Assembly (NCBI RefSeq): GCF_042646425.1
Contig: NZ_JBHRTR010000031.1
Coordinates: 124,001 to 188,000, forward strand
Origin: Marinibaculum pumilum
GTDB taxonomy: Bacteria > Pseudomonadota > Alphaproteobacteria > Ferrovibrionales > Ferrovibrionaceae
Length of the DNA: 64,000 nt
Direction: 5' to 3'
The position numbers were made by a program, and so were the translations under genes. Below the pieces are notes generated by a model that saw only the letters and a program-made list of their open reading frames with translations, made no database searches and was not told where the DNA came from. Position 1 is the stretch's first letter; every line of letters starts with the position of its first letter. This document shows, in pieces, positions 50,119 to 59,105 of this stretch.

Positions 50119-50660
50119 TGTGCGTCCTCCGGGCCGACGAAGGCGACCCGTTCCGGGTCGCGGGCGGCACGCAGCGCCTGGACGCTGCGGACCGCGAACA
50201 GGCAGAGCAGGACCGCGAAGCCGGCCACCACCAGCCAGCGCGACGGCCAGATCGACAGATAGCCGTTGACCGTCTCCCAGACCTCGTTCTGCGCGGTGCG
50301 GCGCAGCGCTTCTTCGAGGGCGAGCCAGGCCAGCACCGCGACATAGACCGCGGAGAGCGCGTAGTTGAAGGTCCGCAGGGCGTTCAGCCGGCCGGGCCGC
50401 AGGCCGCGGGTGAACAGGTCGACGACGATATGGCCCTGCTTCACCTCGACATAGGCGATGGAACAGAACACCACCGCGACCATGTACCAGCCGGCGACGA
50501 TCTCCAGGGTGCCGCGGATCGGCGCGATGAAAAGGTACTTCCAGATGATGTCGGCCGTGACGTGGAACATCATGGCCATCGTCGCCAGGGCGGCGACGAC
50601 CATCAGCGCCCGCGCGGCGATGACGAACAGCTTGCCCGGAGAGAATCGTCCTGGGGTCAT
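50115..50660 (-). CDS. dctQ: TRAP transporter small permease, DctQ
   Basis: The 181-aa protein has four predicted helices (FVIAARALMVVAALATMAMM; TLEIVAGWYMVAVVFCSIAY with the following VEVKQGHIVVDLF; two C-terminal helices). The start at 50660 is preceded by GGGAGGAGGC. First gene of the second TRAP operon, with a weak GntR-type half-palindrome 140 bp upstream. Confidence 0.88.
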   Translation of the reverse strand: MTPGRFSPGKLFVIAARALMVVAALATMAMMFHVTADIIWKYLFIAPIRGTLEIVAGWYMVAVVFCSIAYVEVKQGHIVVDLFTRGLRPGRLNALRTFNYALSAVYVAVLAWLALEEALRRTAQNEVWETVNGYLSIWPSRWLVVAGFAVLLCLFAVRSVQALRAARDPERVAFVGPEDAH

Positions 50661-50799
50661 CGTCTTGGCTGCCTCCTCCCCGCGCGGCACCGCCTGCGCG
50701 ATCCGTTCAACCGGCCTTTGTCGGCCTTGTCTCATTGCCCCGCCGCTTCGGCGCCGCTGCCGGATTCCCCGGTATGCAATCCGGAAGCGGTCCGGAAAA

Positions 50800-50814
50800 C
50801 TGGCATGACCAATT
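50800..50814. promoter_or_regulatory. Weaker GntR(FCD)-type operator upstream of the second TRAP operon
   Basis: CTGGCATGACCAATT keeps the TGG-N5-CCA frame and the right arm (GACCAAT) of the ATTGGTC-N-GACCAAT operators at 34861 and 38705. It lies between the TRAP operon and the Rieske gene at 50889. Confidence 0.4.
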
Positions 50815-50862
50815 TCTCATTGTAGGGCGGGGGGCCGCAACTGTCGCCGCGGTTGCCGGGCG

Positions 50863-50888
50863 GAAAAAGCGTGGCCCGTGCCCACGGG
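50863..50888 (-). terminator. Possible terminator after the Rieske gene
   Basis: CCCGTG-CC-CACGGG forms a short stem immediately after the stop codon. On the minus strand it is followed by CCACGCTTTTT. The stem is short and the T-run is offset, so this is tentative. Confidence 0.35.
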
Positions 50889-52154
50889 TCAGGCCGCCGC
50901 CACCTCCAGTTCCGCCCCGTGCGTGGCGACCAGGGTATCGAGGTCGGGGATCGCCGTGGTCACATCCAGCGAGCGCACCCGGTAGATGCTGCCGTCGGTC
51001 GGCAGCGGTTCCTCGCCCGCGGCCAGCGCCTTGGCATGTTCCAGCATGATCCGCCGCGCCAGGATGACCGCGGCGTCAGAGGTGCCCAGATGCTCCTTCG
51101 ACCGGTCGACGATCGGGCCCATGGTCTCCACCAGCGCGCGGTCCTGGTTGTTCACACCGGGGATCCCCGTGGAACTGACCGTGCGCTGCACCTCCCGGTC
51201 GATCATGTAGTCGTTCGCCATGTTGGTCACCGGCAGGAAGGTGCCGGGGATCAGTTCCGGCGCCGCCGTCATGCCGGTCTCCAGCTTCTCGATATCCTCC
51301 GCCGGCATCGGTGCCTCGCGGTTGTAGCTGGTGTTGAAGACCATGGTGCGGTGGTCGTCGATCGGCACATAGCCGCGGCATGACACTGGATAGCCGGGCT
51401 GCGGGATCAGGCTGAAGGTCGGCAGCAGCCACTGGGTGATGCGCCAGTTGTACTGGCCGTCGCCCAGGTTCCGGCGGGAGCCGTAGTAGAGCCCGTAGGG
51501 GGCGCGGCGAACGGTGAGCTGCGGCGCCTTGTCGGCCTGCCAGGCGTCATGCGCCTTGGCCAGGTTGGCGACCAGGGAGGACTTGTCCTTGTAGGCATGC
51601 AGGAAGGAGGTGTGGCAGGTGTCGATCTCCCCCTCCATGCCCTGGAAATAGTTCGCCTCGTAGATCCACTTGCGCTGCCAGCGCTGCGCTGCGGGCAGCA
51701 GCGCCCATTCGTATTCCGGCGGCGACGGCTTGCGCTCCGGCGGGCCCATGTAGATCCAGATCAGGCCGCCCCATTCCAGAGACGGATAGGCGGTCATCCG
51801 CACCTTGTGCTTGAAGTCGGTCTCCGGCGGCTCCGACGGCATGTCGGTGCAGCGGCCCTCCACGTCGAACTTCCAGCCGTGATAGACGCAGCGCAGGCCG
51901 CATTCCTCGTTGCGGCCGAAGAACAGGCTGGCGCGGCGATGCGGGCAGAACTCCTGCAGGATGCCGATACGGCCCTCGGTGTCGCGGAACGCCACCAGAT
52001 CCTCGCCCAGGATCCGCAGCCGCACCGGCGCGCAATCGGGTTCCGGCAGTTCCGAGGGCATCAGCGCCGGCAGCCAGAGCCGGCGGAACAGCTCGCCCAT
52101 CGGCGTTCCCGGCCCGACGCGGGCCAGCAGTTCGTTGTCGTCGTGCTTGAGCAT
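50889..52154 (-). CDS. Rieske oxygenase alpha subunit (phthalate-dioxygenase type)
   Basis: The 421-aa protein has Rieske ligands C70/H72 and C89/H92 (EFCPHRR, RCVYHGW) and iron ligands in the EIDTCHTSFLH segment (D-x2-H-x4-H). CTGGAGGAGACG precedes the ATG at 52154. The neighbour at 52302 on the same strand is a VOC protein, and a further Rieske gene diverges at 53014. Substrate unknown; monooxygenation or O-demethylation of an aromatic acid is plausible for this branch. Confidence 0.88.
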   Translation of the reverse strand: MLKHDDNELLARVGPGTPMGELFRRLWLPALMPSELPEPDCAPVRLRILGEDLVAFRDTEGRIGILQEFCPHRRASLFFGRNEECGLRCVYHGWKFDVEGRCTDMPSEPPETDFKHKVRMTAYPSLEWGGLIWIYMGPPERKPSPPEYEWALLPAAQRWQRKWIYEANYFQGMEGEIDTCHTSFLHAYKDKSSLVANLAKAHDAWQADKAPQLTVRRAPYGLYYGSRRNLGDGQYNWRITQWLLPTFSLIPQPGYPVSCRGYVPIDDHRTMVFNTSYNREAPMPAEDIEKLETGMTAAPELIPGTFLPVTNMANDYMIDREVQRTVSSTGIPGVNNQDRALVETMGPIVDRSKEHLGTSDAAVILARRIMLEHAKALAAGEEPLPTDGSIYRVRSLDVTTAIPDLDTLVATHGAELEVAAA

Positions 52155-52301
52155 GCGACGTCTCCTCCAGCTCCGGCCTGCGGTCCGTGCCGCGGCCTTT
52201 CTCTTTGATAACAGGATAGGTTGGCAGCCACAGGCCGGCAAGGAAATTGAAATTCAGTTTCTTTTTTGGAATTAACCCGACTGGCCTGCCGCATGCCGGT
52301 C
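52155..52301. promoter_or_regulatory. Upstream region of the Rieske gene at 50889
   Basis: 147 bp with an AT-rich palindromic patch at about 52240-52265 (GAAATTGAAATTCAGTTTC). It resembles, more weakly, the CTGAAAA-TGAAA motif found at 52895 and 60492. Confidence 0.35.
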
Positions 52302-52874
52302 TCAGCGGCGCAACAGGCCCGGATTCATCAAGGTGGTGTCCTGGCCGCGGACCGGGTCGTCGACCGCCTCTTCCAGGCTGTGCGCCCATTTCCATTCCGC
52401 GGCGGGGCGCACCGTGCCGTCATTGCCGACCGTGTCCAGGCCCCAGTAGATCTCCAGCCGGTGGCCGTCGGGGTCGCGGAACTCGACCGCGATCTGGCAA
52501 CCCGCCCGGCGGCGGCCATGGAAGTCGATGGTGATGCCGCTGGCCTCCAGGTGGGCACGCGCCTGCAGCACCTCGTCCAGGGTGCCGACCTCGAATGCCA
52601 TGTGGTGCAGTTCGCGCGCATCCGCGGGGCCGTCCAGGCCGCCGACCAGCGCGACACCGTGATGGTCGGTGTTGCAGCGCATGAACACCATACCGCCCGG
52701 CACCATGTCTGTCGGATAGATGTCGGAGACCTGGAAGCCCAGGGTCTCGGTATAGAACCGCACCGACCGCTCCAGGTCGCTGACGTTCAGCACCACATGG
52801 CCGATCTTGGTGATGCGATAGGGCAGGCCGTGCGGCCGGGTCATCTTGCGCAGGCGCTGTTCATCGAAGGCCAT
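52302..52874 (-). CDS. VOC-family dioxygenase/glyoxalase-like protein
   Basis: The 190-aa protein has a VOC fold: ITKIGHVVLNVSDLERSVRF (first metal His), HHGVALVGG, ELHHMAFEV (second His) and a C-terminal FRDPDGHRLEIYW (Glu). The intact H-H-E facial triad indicates a metal enzyme, either a type I extradiol dioxygenase or a related isomerase/lyase. It is probably co-transcribed with the Rieske gene at 50889 and would act on its product. Confidence 0.82.
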   Translation of the reverse strand: MAFDEQRLRKMTRPHGLPYRITKIGHVVLNVSDLERSVRFYTETLGFQVSDIYPTDMVPGGMVFMRCNTDHHGVALVGGLDGPADARELHHMAFEVGTLDEVLQARAHLEASGITIDFHGRRRAGCQIAVEFRDPDGHRLEIYWGLDTVGNDGTVRPAAEWKWAHSLEEAVDDPVRGQDTTLMNPGLLRR

Positions 52875-52894
52875 GTCTCTCTCCTGTTGCAGGC

Positions 52895-52916
52895 AATCTG
52901 AAAAATGAAATTCTGT
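52895..52916. promoter_or_regulatory. CTGAAAA-TGAAA motif between VOC and Rieske genes
   Basis: AATCTGAAAAATGAAATTC lies 21 bp upstream of the VOC gene start and 100 bp upstream of the divergent Rieske gene. The same core occurs inverted at 60492-60510, upstream of another Rieske gene. Candidate binding site of the IclR regulator at 54501. Confidence 0.4.
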
Positions 52917-53013
52917 CCCATTATTGACTATGCAGGGCCTCGCCGCATAGCTTCACCGGTAACGGCCGGCACGCCGCAAAGGCACGGCCCAACGGATCCC
53001 GGGAGGAACGGCA

Positions 53014-54291
53014 ATGCTGAAGGCGGAACAGAACGAGCGCCTGACACGGGTCGGACCCGGAACGGCGATGGGCGATTTCATGCGCCGCTTCTGGGTGCCG
53101 TTCCTGGCGGGCACGGAGCTGGAGCCCGACGGCGCGCCGCAGCGGGTCAGCCTGCTGGGCGAACGGCTGCTGGCGTTCCGCGACACCGACGGCCGGGTCG
53201 GCCTGATCGACGAATTCTGCCCGCACCGCCGTGCCAGCCTGTTCTTCGGCCGCAACGAGGAATGCGGTATCCGCTGCGTCTATCACGGCTGGAAGTTCGA
53301 CGTGGAGGGCAGGTGTCTGGAGGTGCCGTCGGAACCCGCCGACAGCAATCTGGCGCGCAAGGTGCGGCTGACCGCCTATCCGGTGCATGAGGCCGGCGGC
53401 CTGCTCTGGGCCTGGATGGGGCCGGCGGCCGAGCGGCCGGCGCCGCCCGCCTTCGACTGGCTCGGCCTGCCGCCGGAGCAATGCTACTTCTCGCAGTTCG
53501 TGCTGAACGCGAACTGGCTGCAGGGCATGGAGGGCGAATTCGATTCCGCCCATGTCAGCTTCCTGCACCGCCGCCTCGACATGGAGGTCGCGAAGACCTC
53601 CATCGTCGGCGAATATTTCCGCAACGACACCGCACCGACCTGGAAGATCGACCCGGCGCCGCATGGCCTGGTCTGCGCCGCCAGCCGCCGCACTGCGGAA
53701 AACGAGCTGTACTGGCGGGTGACGCATTTCGCATTGCCGTTCTACAGCATGGTCGCGCCCGAAATCGGCGGCTGCAATTCCTGGCGCTGCTGGGTGCCGC
53801 TGGATGACGAGAACAGCTGGGTCGTCACCGTTACCTACGCGCCGCACCGCGACATCACGCAGGCGGAGCGCGACGCCTGGGCCGCCGGGCATTTCGCCCA
53901 TCCGATCGTGGAACCGGGGTCCAAGCGGCTGGCAGCGCGGGCGGAGAACGACTACCTGATCGACCGCGCGGTGCAGAAGACGCATTCCTTCACCGGCATC
54001 CAGGGCACTCGTGCCCAGGATGCGGCGATGACGGAGAGCATGGGCCCGATCACCGACCGCAGCCGCGAGCATCTGGCGACCAGCGACCAGGCGATCATCG
54101 CGATCCGGCGCCTGCTGCTGGACAGCCTCGCCTGCCATGGGGCGGGGGAGGCGGTGCCGGCGATGCGCAGCGGCGATGTCTATGCCGTGCGCTCCGGTTC
54201 GGCGCTGCTGCCCGACGGGGTCGCCTACGACCAGGACAAGACGCTGATGCGGGAGATGGGCCTGGCCGGCGCGGCAGAGGCGGCGGAATAG
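53014..54291 (+). CDS. Rieske oxygenase alpha subunit (phthalate-dioxygenase type)
   Basis: The 425-aa protein has Rieske ligands C69/H71 and C88/H91 and iron ligands in EFDSAHVSFLH. By eye it is closely related to the enzyme at 34952 (shared GRVGLIDEFCPHRR, CGIRCVYHGWKFDVEG, LEVPSEPADS). GGGAGGAACGGC precedes the ATG. It diverges from the VOC/Rieske pair and converges on the IclR gene. Substrate unknown. Confidence 0.88.
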   Translation: MLKAEQNERLTRVGPGTAMGDFMRRFWVPFLAGTELEPDGAPQRVSLLGERLLAFRDTDGRVGLIDEFCPHRRASLFFGRNEECGIRCVYHGWKFDVEGRCLEVPSEPADSNLARKVRLTAYPVHEAGGLLWAWMGPAAERPAPPAFDWLGLPPEQCYFSQFVLNANWLQGMEGEFDSAHVSFLHRRLDMEVAKTSIVGEYFRNDTAPTWKIDPAPHGLVCAASRRTAENELYWRVTHFALPFYSMVAPEIGGCNSWRCWVPLDDENSWVVTVTYAPHRDITQAERDAWAAGHFAHPIVEPGSKRLAARAENDYLIDRAVQKTHSFTGIQGTRAQDAAMTESMGPITDRSREHLATSDQAIIAIRRLLLDSLACHGAGEAVPAMRSGDVYAVRSGSALLPDGVAYDQDKTLMREMGLAGAAEAAE

Positions 54292-54500
54292 GGACGGCGG
54301 TCGCGTACTCGACGCCCCCCATCTCGTCACCGCCGCACGTGTTGCGGCGGTCCATGGTGCGGCCAGGCTCAATGAAGGGCCGGGTCCCATCGAGGCACGG
54401 CACGATGGGTGCGCGCAACAACTGCGCGCATGACGCATGAGGTGAGGGTCGGCGGTTGGCCTTCGACGACCGGAGAACCGGATCGTACCGCAGCGCGCCC

Positions 54501-55349
54501 TCAGCCGCCGCGCAGGGACTGCGCCAGCGCCAGCAGGCGCGGGCCCCAGACCTCCTCCAGGTCCTGCTGCGACAGGGCGGAGGCGAGGCCGGAGCAGTAG
54601 AACGCCATCACCTTGCCGGTCGCCGGCTCCCGGTAGGGCACGCCGGTGGAGTTCGCCAGTGCGTGATACGCGCCGATGCCGATGCAGAAGCCCCTGCGGT
54701 CCAGTTCGCCGAATGCCTTCTGGATCCGCTTGCGGGTCTGCGGCCAGGCCGCCGGATCGGCTGCCTCCAGTTCGGCGAACACCTGCCGGCGCTCCGCCGG
54801 GTCGGCGGCATGCAGCAGCGACCAGCCGACGCAGGTGGAGACCAGCGGGATCCGGGAGCCGACGGAGGTGTTGCGGGTCCAGGTCGCCTGGCCGCGGGCG
54901 ATGTCCAGGATCACAACCTCCGTCCCGTCGCGCATCGCCAGGCCGACGGTGCCGCCGAAATCCTGTGCCAGGGCCTCCATCGCCGGATGGGCGCGGACAT
55001 TCGCCTCCGTCTGCGCCAGCACCGAGAAGCCGAGGTTCAGGACGCCGGCCGCCAGCGCATACTTCCCGTAGGCCGGCAGGTAGGTGAGGTAGCCCAGTTC
55101 CCCGAGGGTGAAGGTCAGGCGGGTGATCGTCGCCTTGGGAATCCCGGTCCGGTCCGCCAGGTCGGCATTGCCGAGGCAGGCATCTTCCGGACGGAAGGCG
55201 CGTAGGATTTCCAGCCCGCGGGCCAGTGCCATGTTGAAGCGTGGGTCTGCCTCCGCAGTCTTCCTGCCGCGCCTGTAGTGGCGGCTCGGTTCCCGCACCG
55301 CCGCTGCCGTGACGCCGTCGCCGCCGCGTTCCAGCCGCCGCCTAGCCAT
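54501..55349 (-). CDS. IclR family transcriptional regulator (second)
   Basis: The 282-aa regulator has a winged HTH (NADLADRTGIPKATITRLTF) and an IclR effector domain with VGLAMRDGTEVVILDIARG, STCVGWSLLHAADPAERRQV and GFCIGIGAYHALANSTGVPY. An Arg-rich N-terminal extension of about 35 residues precedes the HTH. It sits between Rieske genes and the ABC/Rieske/LigB cluster and probably controls one or both. The 209-bp gap to the upstream Rieske gene and the 186-bp gap to the ABC ATPase gene hold no other gene. Confidence 0.85.
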   Translation of the reverse strand: MARRRLERGGDGVTAAAVREPSRHYRRGRKTAEADPRFNMALARGLEILRAFRPEDACLGNADLADRTGIPKATITRLTFTLGELGYLTYLPAYGKYALAAGVLNLGFSVLAQTEANVRAHPAMEALAQDFGGTVGLAMRDGTEVVILDIARGQATWTRNTSVGSRIPLVSTCVGWSLLHAADPAERRQVFAELEAADPAAWPQTRKRIQKAFGELDRRGFCIGIGAYHALANSTGVPYREPATGKVMAFYCSGLASALSQQDLEEVWGPRLLALAQSLRGG

Positions 55350-55535
55350 TCGTCATTCGCATCGAGTCCCTGCCTGCCGGCCCGGGCCGCCGGGGAACTG
55401 TCCACGGGGTGCCGGGTCACGGCCGCAGATCCTTCCCTCTGCGCAGCCCTCCGTCAAAGGGACTTGGTGCCGCTGTCGCCGCACATCCTGCGTCAGGCGG
55501 GACCGGGCCGAATCGACCGGGGCGGCGGCGGCGGC

Positions 55536-56354
55536 CTATTCCGCGGCGGCGGACAGGTCGTCGCCGTCGCTCCGCGGCCGGCTGATCAGTTCCCAGATCT
55601 CGTCGACATAGGCGTTGAATTCCGGCCGTCGTTTCACCCGCAGGTCGCGCGGGCGCTCGATGTCGATGTCGATGATCCGCGCCAGCCGGCCGGGATGCGG
55701 GCTCATCACCACCACCCGGTCCGACAGGAACACCGCCTCGTCGATCTGGTGGGTGATGAAGACCACGGTCTTGTGCTCGCGCTCCCAGATCCGCAGCAGT
55801 TCCGCCTGCATCAGCTCGCGGGTCTGCGCGTCCAGCGCGGCGAAGGGCTCGTCCATCAGCAGCACCTCGGGCGAGACCGCCAGCGCCCGCGCCAGGTTGA
55901 CCCGCTGCTGCATGCCGCCGGACAGTTCGTGCGGGTACTGCCGGTCGAAGCCCTCCAGTCCGACAAGGCGCACCAGGGCATCGATCCGCTCCGGCGTGCC
56001 GGCATCCACCCGTCCCTGCAGCTTCAGGCCATAGGCGATGTTGTCGCGCACGCTGCGCCAGGGCAGCAGGGTGGGGCTCTGGAACACCAGGGCGCGGTCG
56101 CGCCCGGGTCCTGTCACCGTACCGGTCGGGGTCTGCACACTGCCGCCGGTCGGTTGCTGCAGTCCTGCGATCACATGCAGCAGGGTGGTCTTGCCGCAGC
56201 CGCTGGGGCCGACGATCGAGATGAACTCCTGCGGCCGGATGTCGAAGGAGACATCCTGCAGGGCCGGCACCTCGCGCTGCGTGCGCTTGTTGACGTAGGT
56301 GACCGAGAGGTTCTGAAGGCCGAGCTGTGCGGCCTGTGCGGTCGTCGGCGCCAT
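55536..56354 (-). CDS. ABC importer ATPase (SsuB/TauB-like)
   Basis: The 272-aa ATPase has a Walker A GPSGCGKTTLL, Q-loop FQSPTLLPW, signature LSGGMQQRVNLARAL, Walker B VLLMDEPFAALD and H-loop THQIDEAVFLSDRV. It energises uptake of a small organic acid, sulfonate or nitrate-type ligand with the two permeases and binding protein upstream. The start at 56354 shares a base with the permease stop (TGATG) and has GGAGG five bases upstream. Confidence 0.93.
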   Translation of the reverse strand: MAPTTAQAAQLGLQNLSVTYVNKRTQREVPALQDVSFDIRPQEFISIVGPSGCGKTTLLHVIAGLQQPTGGSVQTPTGTVTGPGRDRALVFQSPTLLPWRSVRDNIAYGLKLQGRVDAGTPERIDALVRLVGLEGFDRQYPHELSGGMQQRVNLARALAVSPEVLLMDEPFAALDAQTRELMQAELLRIWEREHKTVVFITHQIDEAVFLSDRVVVMSPHPGRLARIIDIDIERPRDLRVKRRPEFNAYVDEIWELISRPRSDGDDLSAAAE

Positions 56355-57199
56355 CAGGGCCTCCATTTCTGCGTCCACCGCTCGAAGGCGCCGACGGAGA
56401 GGCTGAGCAGCAGGCTCAGTCCGACGATGCTGAAGGCGGCCATGTAGACGGTCTTGGTTTCGAAGATCGCGGCGGAGGTGAAGATCAGCGAGCCCAGCCC
56501 GGTGGAGGAAGCCAGCCATTCGCCGACCACTGCCCCGGCCATGGCGCGGCCGATGCTGACCATCAGCCCGCCGGCCAGGTAGGGCACCGCGGCCGGCAGC
56601 AGCACGGTGCGGATGATCTGGCCGTCGCTGGCGCCGAAATGGCGGGCCATGCGGATCAGGTCGTGCGGCGCAGTGCGCACGCCGGCCTCCACCGCGAACA
56701 GGATCGGGAACACCGCCAGCAGCAGGATCAGCGCTACCGGCATGATCATGCCGATGCCCAGGACCAGGGCGAGCACCGGTCCGACCGCGATCACCGGCAC
56801 GGAATAGAGGAAGACCAGGACCGGCGAGGCCATGTCATTCGCCGTCCGGCTCCAGCCCACCCAGATGCCGAGGACCAGGCCGATCACCGTTGCCAGGGTC
56901 AGGCCGATCGCCAACTCCAGCACCGTTGCCAGCAGGTGCGGCAGGATGCGGCCGCTGGAATACCACTGCCAGAGCGATTCCAGGATCGCCAGCGGCGAGG
57001 AATAGAAGACCGGGCTGATCGCGCCGCTGTCCGACGCCCATTGCCAGGCGACGAAGATCACCAGGAAGGGCAGCAGCTTGGCCAGGCGGAGCAGCCAGTC
57101 GCGCCGCTCGCCGAACAGCGGGCGCGACCTCGTCTGCGCTGCGCCCCGCCCCGCGAGCCGCGGCGGCGCCTCTGCAGCCGCGTTCACCTCGGACGCCAT
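56354..57199 (-). CDS. ABC importer permease (SsuC/TauC-like)
   Basis: The 281-aa BPD_transp_1 protein has five or six helices and the EAA-type loop AVEAGVRTAPHDLIRMARHFGA (split by the ATPase-facing Gly). TVLLPAAVPYLAGGLMVSIG follows. The start at 57199 overlaps the previous permease gene by 16 bp. Hetero-dimer partner of the product of 57184. Confidence 0.9.
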   Translation of the reverse strand: MASEVNAAAEAPPRLAGRGAAQTRSRPLFGERRDWLLRLAKLLPFLVIFVAWQWASDSGAISPVFYSSPLAILESLWQWYSSGRILPHLLATVLELAIGLTLATVIGLVLGIWVGWSRTANDMASPVLVFLYSVPVIAVGPVLALVLGIGMIMPVALILLLAVFPILFAVEAGVRTAPHDLIRMARHFGASDGQIIRTVLLPAAVPYLAGGLMVSIGRAMAGAVVGEWLASSTGLGSLIFTSAAIFETKTVYMAAFSIVGLSLLLSLSVGAFERWTQKWRP

Positions 57200-57957
57200 A
57201 TCTCGACCCTCTTTTCCAGGTGGCGCAGCAGGCCGGTCAGCGCCAGGTTGGCGATGCCGAACACCAGGATCGCGACAAAGGCCTGATCGACCGCGCCGGT
57301 CCCCAGCGCGTCCAGCATGAAGCCGCCGACTCCGCCGGAACCCAGGTAGAGTTCCGTCACCACCAGGCCCGCCAGGCCGCGGCCGACGCCGAGGCGGATG
57401 CCGCTGATCACGGCGGGCACGAGGGACGGCAGCACGATGTCGACGATCAGCTGCCGGTCGCCGCCGCCGAAGCTGCGGCACATCCGGATCAGCGCCGGGT
57501 CGACGGCGACCATGGCGCTGTAGATCACGAAGAAGACCGGGAAGAAGGTGAACAGGGCCACGACGGTGATCGCCGTCGCGCTGCCGATGCCCAGGATCAG
57601 CACCAGCACCGGGATCAGCGCGATCAGCGGCAGTGTGTAGCCAGCCACCATCAGGGGCCGGAAGATCTGCCCGACCGGCCGGTAGAAGCCCAGCAGCAGG
57701 GCCAGCAGGATGCCCGCGCCGGAGCCGATCAGGATGCCGGCGACGAACTGGTAGCTGCTCTTCCACACCGCGGCGCCGAACGCCTGCAGGTGTACCACCT
57801 CGTCGACGGCGCCGACGATCCGCAGCGGAAAGCTGAAATGCTTTGCGGTGTCGGGGCCCGCGAACTGCAGGAGCTCCCAGACCACCAGGAAGAGGAGGAA
57901 GCCGGCCACCCCCAGAAGGGGTGACCGGTAATCCTCCAGCAGCGACCGGTTGCTCAC
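57184..57957 (-). CDS. ABC importer permease (SsuC/TauC-like, second subunit)
   Basis: The 257-aa BPD_transp_1 permease has YSAMVAVDPALIRMCRSFGG and DIVLPSLVPAVISGIRLGVG as its ATPase-coupling loop. Its start overlaps the binding-protein stop as ATGA. The two-permease arrangement suggests a heterodimeric channel. Confidence 0.9.
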   Translation of the reverse strand: MSNRSLLEDYRSPLLGVAGFLLFLVVWELLQFAGPDTAKHFSFPLRIVGAVDEVVHLQAFGAAVWKSSYQFVAGILIGSGAGILLALLLGFYRPVGQIFRPLMVAGYTLPLIALIPVLVLILGIGSATAITVVALFTFFPVFFVIYSAMVAVDPALIRMCRSFGGGDRQLIVDIVLPSLVPAVISGIRLGVGRGLAGLVVTELYLGSGGVGGFMLDALGTGAVDQAFVAILVFGIANLALTGLLRHLEKRVEIWRPR

Positions 57958-59036
57958 TGGGTCTTGTTCCGCCCGGTCTCTGCGTGCACCTCGTCGACCA
58001 GCGAGTAGTCGACCATGCCGGCCTCGATCGCGCCGGTCTTCTCCAGGTCGACGACGAACTCCGACGGGTCGTAGTAGCCGAAGGAGATGCCCGCCCGCAT
58101 GAGGTTCAGCAGATCGTCGGGATCGGCGACCTTGCCGCCCTCGGTATAGAGGGTCACCTCGTCCCGCAGCGCGCGCAGGTAATCCTCGTCGGTCAGTTCC
58201 TCGGGATTGTTCATGGAGGTCTTCAGGATCTCCGCGATCTCGGCATGGTTCGCCGGGTCGCGGATATAGTCCTGAGCCCGCAGCATCTGCTGGATCACGT
58301 CCTTGACCAGTTCGCGATGCTCGTCATCGTCGGCGATCCGGTTGCGGTTGACCGTCAGGCCCATCCCCTGGATCGGCATCACGTCGCGCATGCCGGCGAC
58401 GAAGGTCCAGCCCTCGCGCTCCAGGATGTAGCGCATCGGCGGGGTATAGGACGGGTGGCAGTCGATCACCCCGTTGCGCATCGCCGTCAGGTATTCCGTC
58501 GAACTGCCCGGTACCACGACATAGATCATCGAGGTCGGGTCGGCGCCCATATGCTTGATCACCGTGCGGGCGGTGATGTCGGGCGCCGTCTTCGGGCCGG
58601 CCGCGGAACCGCAGCGGGCGCCGTTCAGCCCCTCGGGCACGTCGATCTTGTTGGTGTTGACCAAGAGGCCCCAGGGCGCGCTCTCCTCCGGGTGGTAGAC
58701 CGCCACCATCGGTGCGCCGCGGGCGCCGGCGAGCGGCGCGCTGCCGGCATAGATGCCGCCTTCGATCTGCCCGGCCGACAGCGCCGGGTAGGCGGTCGAT
58801 GGCGGCATGCGGACCGGCTCGAAGTCGATGCCGGCTTCCTCGTACCAGCCCTTTGCCAGCGGCAGGTACCAGTACAGCTGCTGCGGGTCGCCGCCCTTGG
58901 GATCGGTGCTGGCGAAGCGGAAGGTGCGCAGCTCCTCGGCCTGGACCGTCGCGGCCTGTCCTGCGACCAGCGCGCCGGCGGCAAGGCAGGCGGTCAGTGC
59001 GGCGCCGGCGAGCCGCTTCAGTGCGAATCTTCTCAT
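57954..59036 (-). CDS. ABC importer substrate-binding protein (NMT1/SsuA-like)
   Basis: The 360-aa periplasmic protein has a signal peptide (KRLAGAALTACLAAGALVAG; cleavage near VQA-EE). The SsuA/NMT1-type fold follows: YWYLPLAKGWYEEAGIDFE, STAYPALSAGQIEGGIYAGS, GLLVNTNKIDV and VIDCHPSYTPPMRYI. The ligand is likely an aromatic sulfonate, carboxylate or similar, given the enzymes upstream. First transporter gene of the cluster, 69 bp after the Rieske gene. Confidence 0.9.
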   Translation of the reverse strand: MRRFALKRLAGAALTACLAAGALVAGQAATVQAEELRTFRFASTDPKGGDPQQLYWYLPLAKGWYEEAGIDFEPVRMPPSTAYPALSAGQIEGGIYAGSAPLAGARGAPMVAVYHPEESAPWGLLVNTNKIDVPEGLNGARCGSAAGPKTAPDITARTVIKHMGADPTSMIYVVVPGSSTEYLTAMRNGVIDCHPSYTPPMRYILEREGWTFVAGMRDVMPIQGMGLTVNRNRIADDDEHRELVKDVIQQMLRAQDYIRDPANHAEIAEILKTSMNNPEELTDEDYLRALRDEVTLYTEGGKVADPDDLLNLMRAGISFGYYDPSEFVVDLEKTGAIEAGMVDYSLVDEVHAETGRNKTQ

Positions 59037-59105
59037 TGTCGTTTCCTCCCGTTTCGGTATGGCCGCAGCGGCGGCCGTGCCGCTGCGGATCGGATGAAGG
59101 GGGCG

